In this document: piece after piece, positions 43,273 to 50,866 of the stretch
Numbering within the stretch: position 1 is the stretch's first letter
Layout: the number at the start of each line of letters is the position of its first letter
Origin: Rummeliibacillus pycnus_A
GTDB taxonomy: Bacteria; Bacillota; Bacilli; Bacillales_A; Planococcaceae
Direction: 5' to 3'
NCBI RefSeq assembly: GCF_044359855.1
Contig: NZ_CP132291.1
Location: forward strand, 2,294,001-2,358,000
DNA: 64,000 nucleotides
Notes under the pieces: model-generated
Told to the model about the DNA's origin: nothing
What the model saw: only the letters and a program-made list of their open reading frames with translations
The model's database searches: none
Program-made: the position numbers and the translations under genes

Positions 43273-43812
43273 TTAGAATTTAAATGGGTAAAATTGAAAT
43301 TTCACTTCACCAGTAATTGCAGATTTTTTGATAAAACCATACTCACGGCTATCGCTACTATTTTGGCGATTATCTCCTAATACGAAATAGGAATCTTTAG
43401 GAACTTTCTCTTCCCCTGTCACTCCTTTAAGTGTGAAGTCTTCTGTGAAATGATCGCCCATATTTTCATATTCACGAATACCAGCTTTTAAATATGGTTC
43501 TTCGTATTCTTTGCCGTTAATATATAACTTATCATTTTTCACTTTTATTGTATCTCCTGGTAGACCAATAACACGTTTAATATAGTGGTCGTCTTCTACA
43601 GGGGATTCAAACACAATTATATCAAAGCGATCGATATGACTTGTTTTACTAATGATAATCTTATTATTATTTTGGTATGTTGGCTCCATTGATTCGCCTT
43701 TAACTGTTACTGGCGAGAACAAGAATTGTCTACATAAAACAGCAATTACTACTGCAATTAGAATTGGCCATACCCACGATAAAATTTCTTTACTCAAACT
43801 TCTTTTTTCCAT
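43273..43812 (-). CDS. Type I signal peptidase
   Basis: A 179-residue signal peptidase I with one N-terminal membrane helix (about 11-30) and the catalytic domain outside. The nucleophile is Ser41 in GESMEPTY and the general base Lys79 in YIKRVIGLPGD; the GDNRQNSSDSREYG box follows. Single-TM layout and length match B. subtilis SipS/SipT. Cleaves secretory signal peptides, and could also perform the RsiV site-1 cut. Ribosome site GAGGGTGAT. First gene of a likely two-gene unit with LMW-PTP. Confidence 0.93.
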   Translation of the reverse strand: MEKRSLSKEILSWVWPILIAVVIAVLCRQFLFSPVTVKGESMEPTYQNNNKIIISKTSHIDRFDIIVFESPVEDDHYIKRVIGLPGDTIKVKNDKLYINGKEYEEPYLKAGIREYENMGDHFTEDFTLKGVTGEEKVPKDSYFVLGDNRQNSSDSREYGFIKKSAITGEVKFQFYPFKF

Positions 43813-43928
43813 TTTATATCACCCTCAAATTTGTGGCTTAACTTTAATAACTATTCAATATTATGCCACCTATAGGTGAGTCCTGTCATTGAATATTTAC
43901 TGAAATAGGTGCGAATTCTTCTAAATCT

Positions 43929-43980
43929 AAAAAAACGAGACGTCTATTAGCCTAAATATGACTGAACAGACAACCTCGTA
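43929..43980 (-). terminator. Intrinsic terminator of the Xre gene
   Basis: ACGAG-(A)CGTCT...AGAC-AACCTCGT bulged stem with a seven-base T run on the minus strand, just past the Xre stop. Confidence 0.75.
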
Positions 43981-43993
43981 TAAAATTCCGCAG

Positions 43994-44281
43994 CTATGTA
44001 TTCGGCTGCTCTTTCAGAGCTTCTAAATGTTTCTCTGTAATACCCAAAACCTCATACACTTTCTGTAGAGTTGTTTCTCTGACTTTACTGTCACCACGTT
44101 CGATGCGGCTGACAGTTTTTTGTGTGACATTTGCACGCTCTGCCAATTCCGATTGCGTTAGCCCAACCGACATACGTTGTTTAAAAATGATTTGACTGCG
44201 TTTTTCAGCTATCACTTCTAAAGGAGATTTCTCCTGTTCCACATTATTATCTTCCTGTTCAAATAAATCTACAGTAACCAT
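43994..44281 (-). CDS. Small Xre-family helix-turn-helix regulator
   Basis: A 95-residue protein. An acidic 30-residue N-terminus is followed by a Cro/C1-type HTH (VGLTQSELAERANVTQKTVS, about 39-58) with SRIERGDSKVRETTLQK and VYEVLGI. Similar small regulators occur as chromosomal transcription factors and as antitoxins; no toxin frame overlaps it. AAGGGGTGG ribosome site. Isolated between plsC and a signal peptidase gene, with its own terminator. Target unknown. Confidence 0.85.
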   Translation of the reverse strand: MVTVDLFEQEDNNVEQEKSPLEVIAEKRSQIIFKQRMSVGLTQSELAERANVTQKTVSRIERGDSKVRETTLQKVYEVLGITEKHLEALKEQPNT

Positions 44282-44402
44282 CTAACCACCCCTTAAAAGA
44301 AATTGTGTTCTACAGTATTCTTTTATTTAGTTACCTTTCAAGATGACTGAATCCAGAAGAAGTAATGATGACTTAAGATGCACTTCTAAACTCAAAAATA
44401 AT

Positions 44403-45008
44403 CTAGAGTTTTTCTTGTGAAATCTTCTCTTCTAGTTGCTCTTTTAAAGTAACTAATTGCTCCTCCAGGAAATGCGTAAATTCCTCTCTACCACTTTTAC
44501 CTCTTGCTGTAACATAGAAAGGTTCTCCATAAATTAAATAACCTTTTTTGCGCGCAAAGACTTCTTTTAGCGTATTTGGTCCTATGTATGCAGCCGGGAT
44601 AATTGGTGCTTTCGAGAGTTGAGCAATCGTAATAGCACCTTGTTTTAGAGAAGTACCTTCCGCATTTCGTGTACCACTAGGAAAAATCCCAACAACTTCT
44701 CCTTCTCTAATCAACTTCATCGGTACTTTTACAACGCTTGGTCCTGGATTTTCACGATCGACCGGGAAAGCTTTCAACTTTGTTATAAACCAGCCAAGTA
44801 GTTTATGATCAAAGAGCTGTTTCTTAGCCATAAAATGAATTGGTTTCGGGTAAATAGAAACTCCAAGATTCAAAATATCAATCCAACCTGTGTGTGTACA
44901 AGCAATTAAATAACCACCCTCTGTTGGCACGTTATGCTTGTTATAAACTTTTGCCTTATTAAATAACCCTAAAAACTTAGTAACAAATAGACATACAAAT
45001 CTATACAA
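44403..45008 (-). CDS. plsC: 1-acyl-sn-glycerol-3-phosphate acyltransferase (PlsC family)
   Basis: A 201-residue acyltransferase with catalytic HTGWID (HX4D, His39-Asp44), the substrate-binding FPVDREN and FPSGTR boxes (the latter in place of the usual FPEGTR), and the PAAYIGP motif. Converts lysophosphatidic acid to phosphatidic acid at the membrane. The Glu-to-Ser change in the second box is seen in some PlsC-like proteins and may alter acceptor choice. TTG start at 45008 with GGAG 7 bases upstream. Confidence 0.87.
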   Translation of the reverse strand: MYRFVCLFVTKFLGLFNKAKVYNKHNVPTEGGYLIACTHTGWIDILNLGVSIYPKPIHFMAKKQLFDHKLLGWFITKLKAFPVDRENPGPSVVKVPMKLIREGEVVGIFPSGTRNAEGTSLKQGAITIAQLSKAPIIPAAYIGPNTLKEVFARKKGYLIYGEPFYVTARGKSGREEFTHFLEEQLVTLKEQLEEKISQEKL

Positions 45009-45471
45009 TTCCCTACTCCTAACTACTAAAGAAATATAGCCAACTCTACCCGTCTACTATATCCCCCAACGTTCCCATATATAGCAATACTAAATCCTAT
45101 ATAATAAATAGTAGACTCATATTATGAATCCATTCTCTATTTCCCTTACCTTATATTGTAAACGAAATTTTCAAAATGTGTACCCAATGCACAAAAATTG
45201 TTAAAAATAATTTGTTTTTTCAAACATTTTAAGTTAGAAAAGTGGAAAGCATATAAATTCGAGCATCAATTACTTCTAATGCAGATAAATAGCAGTTGGA
45301 TTAATTGATAAAAATAGTAAGTTATCAGTACTGTGTTTTCTGGGGATGGAATATAAAAAAGTGAAAGAGATATATTATATTTTGAAACATTTTGCTTAAG
45401 TTTTTTTGCATAAATCTATCAAGTGGTGGTAGCTGAACAAACTGCGTCCTACTGTAGCTAAACATTAAATA
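45009..45471. other. Long intergenic gap upstream of plsC
   Basis: About 460 AT-rich bases with no open frame that looks coding. A 9-bp perfect inverted repeat (GTCTACTAT at 45052-45060, ATAGTAGAC at 45108-45116) is spaced 47 bases apart near plsC. Two similar short motifs (TAGCTGAACA / TAGCTAAACA) occur around 45430-45462. Nothing else recognised. Confidence 0.45.
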
Positions 45472-45505
45472 ACAAAAAAAGACCATCCACTTTTGAAGGA
45501 TGATC
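45472..45505 (-). terminator. Intrinsic terminator of the 67-residue membrane protein gene
   Basis: GACCATCC / GGATGATC stem (one mismatch, 9-base loop) followed by seven Ts on the minus strand. Confidence 0.85.
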
Positions 45506-45508
45506 CTA

Positions 45509-45712
45509 TCATTTTAATTTTGACTTGTTCGCTTTACTATCTGATTTTGAAAGAAAAATCATTAATGCGATTAAACTAATAATATTTAATAATGTACCAC
45601 CAATCAGCAGGGCCCATTGCCCACTAAGCGGTAAATCCTTTGTCACCGCAAAAGTTATACTAAGAGAGCCTATAGCGATCAAAACCATATAAAGTGTAAG
45701 CCCTTTGAACAA
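45509..45712 (-). CDS. Small two-span membrane protein, hypothetical
   Basis: A 67-residue protein with two membrane helices (about 5-22 and 33-54) joined by a short loop (VTKDLPLSGQWA), and a basic tail (KSDSKANKSKLK) that should be cytoplasmic. TTG start with a GAGGCGAGG-type ribosome site. Own terminator. Not recognised; the single-gene unit and clean signals support a real gene. Confidence 0.6.
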   Translation of the reverse strand: MFKGLTLYMVLIAIGSLSITFAVTKDLPLSGQWALLIGGTLLNIISLIALMIFLSKSDSKANKSKLK

Positions 45713-45794
45713 TGCGCCTCGCCTCTTTTCTATAGATTATTGAATATAATCTGATAGTATCACTTGTTGTTTGAATCTTCTAGACAAATATTCT

Positions 45795-46670
45795 TTATGC
45801 ATGTAATGAATACTTATCTGCAATTACCTTTGGCAATAATATAAGCTGTATATTACCAAGATGTTGCTTATAATTTTTTTCTATAACATTAAATGCAGGT
45901 TCTTCTGTGACAAAATAATATTGGATAATGGCATTAGTATAGTTTAATAAACGGCAATCCTGCAATAACCTACTCCGTTGACCTGGAGCAAAGTCAGCAG
46001 TTAAGGAAGGTGGTGCTGTTTTTAATATAGCAGCAATTTTATCTCCGGTTGTTGTTTTTTCTTCATACAAAAAGGTATATTCATCTTGTTGTTTGATAAA
46101 AGAACTATTCGGTGCTAAGCGGTGCTTTTCAAGTAAAAATTCATACATTAATTGTTTCGCTAAATAGTTCACATCTTGTTCTATTCTCCCAAACAGCCGA
46201 CGCCATTCACAAAATACTTTAAATTGAGATACGATTGTTTCATCCGTAAAACGCCGGTGATTGTTTTCTGTAAAAAATTGTTGGGCAGCATCCATTTTCT
46301 CCATAATTTTTTGGAAAGATTCAATATCATTATATGTAGTATCTGGTATTGATTTTGAAATTAATGTTCCTCTCATTACTTTGTTCTTCTTTTTCGTCAA
46401 TATTTCCTTTGATACTTTTAAAAACTCCACGCAACGACCAAATTGGACAATATCTACTCGATATCCCGCTTCAAGCCAAGCAGCTGCTTGTACATATGTT
46501 CCACTTCGAGTGTTTCCCCACCACGCTTGATACTTATAGGCAGATTTCGGTAGTTTAGCTTGTAAAATTTCTTCAATTTCTTCAAAAGTGAGTACAATAT
46601 GTCTTTCTTGTTGTTTTGATAGGTATTCATATAAAGGTAAATACTTGCCCTGTAATAAATGTCCTGCCAT
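45795..46670 (-). CDS. DUF7662-type N-terminal domain protein of unknown function
   Basis: A 291-residue protein. Residues 5-75 (GKYLPLYEYLSKQQERHIVL and AYKYQAWWGNTRSGTYVQAA) match the 'YxPLxxYL...LTFxEIExIL...AWWxN' pattern of the DUF7662 domain, which occurs alone or fused to nuclease-like or unknown domains. The remaining 200 residues are helical with aromatic and basic residues and include CEWRRLFGRIEQDVNYLAKQ; I do not recognise this part. Good AAAGGAGC ribosome site. Isolated gene with no informative neighbours. Confidence 0.65.
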   Translation of the reverse strand: MAGHLLQGKYLPLYEYLSKQQERHIVLTFEEIEEILQAKLPKSAYKYQAWWGNTRSGTYVQAAAWLEAGYRVDIVQFGRCVEFLKVSKEILTKKKNKVMRGTLISKSIPDTTYNDIESFQKIMEKMDAAQQFFTENNHRRFTDETIVSQFKVFCEWRRLFGRIEQDVNYLAKQLMYEFLLEKHRLAPNSSFIKQQDEYTFLYEEKTTTGDKIAAILKTAPPSLTADFAPGQRSRLLQDCRLLNYTNAIIQYYFVTEEPAFNVIEKNYKQHLGNIQLILLPKVIADKYSLHA

Positions 46671-46790
46671 CTAAATTGCTCCTTTATATTCGGAAGTTCA
46701 AGATTAATATATTTTAACATAACTGTACTAAAAATTCTAAATATTCTTTTTTTAAAACGTATCCTACCACGTTAAAACAAGACTATGGTA

Positions 46791-46912
46791 TGGATACTGT
46801 TGATTTTTTATCTATAGTGCCAACATGCTAAGCGCAGTTTTCTCACGCTATATGAGCATCGCGCTGTAAAAATAACGATTCTTTTCAAATATCAACAATC
46901 ATGTATAACAGA
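46791..46912 (+). repeat. Dispersed intergenic repeat, family B
   Basis: Same orientation as 8073-8192. Shares ATACTGTTGAT, TTTTTATCTA-AGTGC-A-CA, CTAA, then ATTCTTTTCAAA, ATCAA and TAACAG. Centre contains GCGCAGTTTTC...GCATCGCGCTG, a different hairpin. Non-coding; lies between the DUF7662 gene and the DUF697 GTPase gene. Confidence 0.55.
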
Positions 46913-46918
46913 GCAAAA

Positions 46919-46970
46919 TAAAAAAGGCTACCAAAAGTGAATGAATAACTCACTATTAATCAGCCTTCTT
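46919..46970 (-). terminator. Intrinsic terminator of the DUF697 GTPase gene
   Basis: AAGGCT...AGCCTT outer stem with an inner GTGA...TCAC hairpin; six Ts on the minus-strand exit side. Confidence 0.8.
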
Positions 46971-47046
46971 ACTTGAATTGAAAAGGACTTATTAGCCCCA
47001 CACTCTTTCGTTCATTGAATATATCTGAACATCTTTGTAGAATAAT

Positions 47047-48048
47047 TTATTTCTTCTGCTCTTTTAAAAACCGTTCATATAGCGGTTTTAATGCCTTGGC
47101 ATCCAGTTCCATATCATGTTCGTATGCGTATTTCACAGCATAGCCAAGAGAAATAGTCATTGCTCCTGCTACACTAGCTCCTGCTACTGTCCCTGCCGCT
47201 GGTATAAACTTCACAATTTGTCGGAATATCGTTTTACCTATATTCCCCACAACTGTAGCTACTACCATCTCTTTTGCTCTGTCTTTTGAAACAGGCTTAT
47301 CATATAGCGTGGACAATTTAACCATTAGCCCCACTTGCAAGGTTGTTAGCGGAATAAAATCTGCCCCTGGAATAGGCACTGCTCCGATAGCCGCTGCAGA
47401 AGCGCCCGCACCAAGAATCCACTTCTTTGCAGTCGCTGATTTATCCGCCATATGCTTGGCCATCAGTACTTCCTTTTTTTTGCCTTCTAACAGCTCCAAA
47501 ATCTTATTTTGCAGCATCTCCATATTTTCACCTGTACGTGACGAAATAGGAGTAACGGGATAAGCATATCCTGTATGATCCTGTATATATTTTACAAGAC
47601 TAGGTATATCATCAGCTGCATCAATTTTGTTGAGTACAATAATGATATCTTTATTTACTTCACTAATTTTCTTTAACGAAGCTAACTCTGAATCTGAAAG
47701 CACAGTACCAGCAGCATTTAAAAAGAACAAAATCATATCTGCCTGCTGATAGAAATTCATCGTTACGGCAGAATTCTCTGCTTTTATATCATCAAGGCCA
47801 GGGGTATCCACAAAAATAATCTTATCCTGATAGCTATATTTTTTTATCTGCTGTGTTTCTCCTGGTTTTGCCCCAACAAGAGCTACTTCTTTATCCATTA
47901 ATCGGTTAACCGTTGATGACTTTCCTGCATTCACATCACCAATCATTGCGATTAGGATTTCTTCTTCAAGTTGATCATTTACTTCTTTTGATTTTTCGGC
48001 AAAAATCCGATCGAATTCTTCATCAGTAAATGGTTTAAATTCGCTCAT
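47047..48048 (-). CDS. Era/Der-like GTPase with C-terminal DUF697 domain
   Basis: A 333-residue protein. A GTPase domain at 30-205 holds G1 GDVNAGKSS, G3 DTPGLDD, G4 NKID and SSRTGEN in place of the G5 SAK. The C-terminus (about 225-320) has Gly/Ala-rich hydrophobic stretches (GAGASAAAIGAVPIPGADFI; AAGTVAGASVAGAMTISLGY) typical of DUF697 (PF05128), probably membrane-associated. Such proteins are annotated as putative membrane-acting GTPases; role unknown. ATG 48048 has AGGAGTG 6 bases upstream, while the longer frame has no site. Confidence 0.82.
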   Translation of the reverse strand: MSEFKPFTDEEFDRIFAEKSKEVNDQLEEEILIAMIGDVNAGKSSTVNRLMDKEVALVGAKPGETQQIKKYSYQDKIIFVDTPGLDDIKAENSAVTMNFYQQADMILFFLNAAGTVLSDSELASLKKISEVNKDIIIVLNKIDAADDIPSLVKYIQDHTGYAYPVTPISSRTGENMEMLQNKILELLEGKKKEVLMAKHMADKSATAKKWILGAGASAAAIGAVPIPGADFIPLTTLQVGLMVKLSTLYDKPVSKDRAKEMVVATVVGNIGKTIFRQIVKFIPAAGTVAGASVAGAMTISLGYAVKYAYEHDMELDAKALKPLYERFLKEQKK

Positions 48049-48173
48049 AATTACACTCCTATCGCATATAGTTCTTATAATTAAACTATATGATTTGATA
48101 AAGGATTGCAATTTTTTACTTTTTAGTACTTTCTAATACCTGAAATATTAATACTTTCTTGAACTCCCTAAAA

Positions 48174-48221
48174 CAAAAAAATAGCCTATTCTAAAATAAG
48201 TCAATTATTTTAGAATAGGCT
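48174..48221 (-). terminator. Intrinsic terminator of SEC-C gene 2
   Basis: AGCCTATTCTAAAATAA / TTATTTTAGAATAGGCT: 17-bp perfect stem with a 5-base loop and a T run on the minus strand. Confidence 0.95.
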
Positions 48222-48241
48222 CGATAACTTTCAAGTAAAAT

Positions 48242-49231
48242 TTAGGCTTTTTTTTCTGCGTAATATTCTTTTAGTTCATTATAATATTTGTTTAATGATG
48301 ACGTCGAAACTCCGAATTCTTCTGCTAATTCTTTAACCGTTATTTCGATTGGTTCGAAAAGACCTGCCTCTCCACCAAAACGAATAGCACCTGCTGCAAT
48401 AGCAACAGCTTTCCGTGCTTTAGGTTGACGTTCAACAACATAATCTTCAACAATTTCTAATACGGTTTTATGATCACGACCGCGAGCTTCTAAAAACCCA
48501 AGAACTTGTAAAAATACATCTGCTTCGAAATCAGTGAATTCTCCGCCTTCAAAACCATTTTCACCAAGGCTTTTCCAGAAGCTTAAAGAATGTTCTTTCC
48601 AAAATTCTTCGTCAAGTTGATATTGCTCTTTAAAGTCAGCTGTTAATTTTTCGAACACTTCTTGATGATCTTTTGGGAAGAATATCATACTAGATACAGC
48701 AAGGTAATACTTTTCCTTGTTTGAGCCATCAGGTAAAATGAAGCAAAATACATGGACATCTACAGGAATTGGCTTTTCTCCCTCACGACGCAGGTGAACA
48801 ATCTCGTCTGTTAATATGTTTTGTACGACCATATAGTTCTCTTCAACATCCATTACTTTAGCAACCATCATTGTTGGATGATCCCATGTTTCAAGTACAG
48901 CTAATGTAGAAGGGCGAACTGTTTCCTTTTTGGTTTTTTGCAAATATCCTGTCCAAATATCCGTTCGCTCATGGAAGAAGAAAGAATCCAATACGATGGC
49001 TTCAATCATATCTTCTACTAAATATTCACCTATAGATTTTTGCCATTTATCTGCTATTTCAACAAAATCTTTATAATCTTTTCTTAAAGGATAGACATCA
49101 TAGAAAGTCTGCAAAACTCTTTCTAGTTCTTCCGCATAAACCTCTTCAACTGTTACAGCCTCTTTTAAAGCACAACATTTTTTGTACTTTTTACCACTAC
49201 CACATGGACATGGATCATTACGTCCTGGCAT
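48242..49231 (-). CDS. SEC-C zinc-motif protein with C-terminal HTH (paralog 2)
   Basis: A 329-residue protein built as paralog 1 at 37683: SEC-C zinc motif at residues 3-21 (GRNDPCPCGSGKKYKKCCA), a 200-residue acidic/aromatic middle, then the shared end (KAVAIAAGAIRFGGEAGLFE and VKELAEEFGVSTSSLNKYYN), a helix-turn-helix-like segment. Middle regions differ much, so the duplication is old. ATG 49231 has AAAGGACG upstream. Own strong terminator. Function unknown. Confidence 0.78.
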   Translation of the reverse strand: MPGRNDPCPCGSGKKYKKCCALKEAVTVEEVYAEELERVLQTFYDVYPLRKDYKDFVEIADKWQKSIGEYLVEDMIEAIVLDSFFFHERTDIWTGYLQKTKKETVRPSTLAVLETWDHPTMMVAKVMDVEENYMVVQNILTDEIVHLRREGEKPIPVDVHVFCFILPDGSNKEKYYLAVSSMIFFPKDHQEVFEKLTADFKEQYQLDEEFWKEHSLSFWKSLGENGFEGGEFTDFEADVFLQVLGFLEARGRDHKTVLEIVEDYVVERQPKARKAVAIAAGAIRFGGEAGLFEPIEITVKELAEEFGVSTSSLNKYYNELKEYYAEKKA

Positions 49232-49367
49232 TTTAACACGTCCTTTATTCTATTAAGTGCTGTTTTAGCATATCATTTTTTTTGCATTATCAAAAGTTCT
49301 CTTTAAAAAGCGTAATTTATATATGAAGACCCATGAAAAAAGTGTATACATGTGGTACGTTCTTTAT

Positions 49368-49841
49368 ATGAAAAAATATATTCCACTTCTCATATTATTA
49401 TTGGCTATTTTTATCTCTTCAAGTCAAACTTATGAGCAGCAGACAATCGTACCAACATTAGAGCAGTATCTTCCAAACGAACCTCTAAAGCCACTATTAT
49501 CATTACTGCATTTTCATTATTATGGCATGGAAATTTCTGTAGATTCACGAGGATATTATTATTTCTTGGAATTCTTATTCCGAAAGTTAGCTCATTTTTG
49601 TACATTTGGAGCTATAGGGTTAGCAGTTTATATTGCTCTTCCTCGACTGAAGTATCGATTTATCATATCTGCAGTTATGACATGTATATTTGCAGCAACT
49701 GATGAAATACATCAATATTTCACATCTGGTCGTACAGCTTCCTTTCAAGATGTTATGTTGGATACGACGGGTGCTATTACATTTTTAATTATTTTTCAAT
49801 GCATATGTATGCTCATAAAAAGAAAATCCACAAAAGTTTAA
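49368..49841 (+). CDS. VanZ-family membrane protein
   Basis: A 157-residue protein with about four membrane helices and the VanZ-like motif DEIHQYFTSGRTASFQDVML near the C-terminus; FRKLAHFCTFGAIGLAVY is the other family block. VanZ relatives confer low-level teicoplanin resistance in enterococci, but most are of unknown role. The start is unclear: ATG 49368 gives the normal family N-terminus (KKYIPLLILLLAIFISS), but no strong ribosome site is seen; in-frame ATGs exist at 49323 and 49350. Confidence 0.82.
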   Translation: MKKYIPLLILLLAIFISSSQTYEQQTIVPTLEQYLPNEPLKPLLSLLHFHYYGMEISVDSRGYYYFLEFLFRKLAHFCTFGAIGLAVYIALPRLKYRFIISAVMTCIFAATDEIHQYFTSGRTASFQDVMLDTTGAITFLIIFQCICMLIKRKSTKV

Positions 49842-49859
49842 TTTTTTGTGGATTTTTTA
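49823..49859 (+). terminator. Intrinsic terminator of the VanZ-like gene
   Basis: AAAATCCACAAAA / TTTTGTGGATTTT stem overlapping the stop codon, followed by TTT. Confidence 0.9.
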
Positions 49860-49877
49860 TATTATTTGAAAGCATTT

Positions 49878-50741
49878 TTATAATGATACTTTACCTATTA
49901 AAATATCCAAATCAATTGTTATTTCTGTTACATTATTTTGATCTGCATCCACCTTTTGATGCCACCCCATTGGTGTCATATGCATCAGCATTGGCACGAG
50001 TGTAGGATCGATTTCGACAGTTCGTGTAATACGCTCTACTGATACTTCGCTAAAGTTTTCTTTAAAACGTTCAACTGTACTATCATTAGAATAGGATTCT
50101 TTGTCGGAATCTGCAAAAAACAATTTTCGTAATTGTTGAAGATATCCACTTTGTGGAACTATCTTCACCACAACTCCTTCTGGCTTTAACAGTCGTCTAA
50201 ACTCCGTATAATTTGCTGGGGATAAAATATTTAAGATTACATCAAAGCTAGACTCTTGGAATGGACTTTTCGCTAAATCTCCAACACACCAGATCATATC
50301 TTCATAATTTCGACCTGCTGCAATAATTCCTTCTTTTGCAATGTCGATTCCTGCTCCAACAATCTTATTATCTGTTGTTTCTTCAAATTGATTTTTAATC
50401 ATTGCTAAATGTGAGCCTTCACCGCAGCCTGTATCTAATACAGTAAGATCCTGTCCAAACGTTTTCAACGAATCCATTACAGCTTCATGCATTGGCAAAT
50501 AGAGTCCACTTTCAATTATCTGTTTACGTGCTTCAAACAATTCTTTACCATACATGGATGTTGCAGGATGCGTCATAAAATTCACATATCCTTGTTTTGC
50601 TACATCAAATGTATGTCGATTTTCGCAAGTTACAACACATTGCTCTGTAACCGTCATTTGCTCATGACATACGGGACAAGCAAAGATTGTTTGCTGTTCT
50701 CGCATAAAATTGGCACTTGCCACTTTTTTCGACAATCCCAC
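49878..50741 (-). CDS. 23S rRNA (guanine-N1)-methyltransferase RlmA-like
   Basis: A 287-residue methyltransferase. A zinc-binding N-terminus (C22-x2-C25...C39-x3-H43, in ACPVCHEQ and CENRHTFDVAKQGYVNF) is characteristic of RlmA. A class I methyltransferase fold follows with motif I LDTGCGEGSH and an NILSPANYTEF catalytic loop (NxxxP type). RlmA(I) methylates G745 and RlmA(II)/TlrB G748 of 23S rRNA; in Gram-positives G748 is the expected site, linked to tylosin resistance. GTG start with GAGGTG 5 bases upstream. Monocistronic. Confidence 0.87.
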   Translation of the reverse strand: MGLSKKVASANFMREQQTIFACPVCHEQMTVTEQCVVTCENRHTFDVAKQGYVNFMTHPATSMYGKELFEARKQIIESGLYLPMHEAVMDSLKTFGQDLTVLDTGCGEGSHLAMIKNQFEETTDNKIVGAGIDIAKEGIIAAGRNYEDMIWCVGDLAKSPFQESSFDVILNILSPANYTEFRRLLKPEGVVVKIVPQSGYLQQLRKLFFADSDKESYSNDSTVERFKENFSEVSVERITRTVEIDPTLVPMLMHMTPMGWHQKVDADQNNVTEITIDLDILIGKVSL

Positions 50742-50809
50742 AAAAACACCTCGATTAATTTTCTTCTTTCATTAGTATACACTGAACTCTACATTGATAG
50801 AAAATACAA

Positions 50810-50837
50810 TAAAAACACCAACTAAGTGGTTGGTGTT
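50810..50837 (-). terminator. Intrinsic terminator of the MATE gene
   Basis: AACACCAAC / GTTGGTGTT perfect 9-bp stem with a 6-base loop and A run (T run on the minus strand), 30 bases past the MATE stop. Confidence 0.85.
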
Positions 50838-50866
50838 CATCTTTGTTAATGCTTTATATATCACTT

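Noticed and set aside
43994..44281. Toxin-antitoxin module (Xre protein as antitoxin)
   Set aside because: No small partner frame is adjacent on the same strand; neighbours are housekeeping genes.
44403..45008. FPSGTR instead of FPEGTR in PlsC as a sign of an inactive enzyme
   Set aside because: The HX4D catalytic pair and the other boxes are intact, and this variant occurs in PlsC-like proteins.
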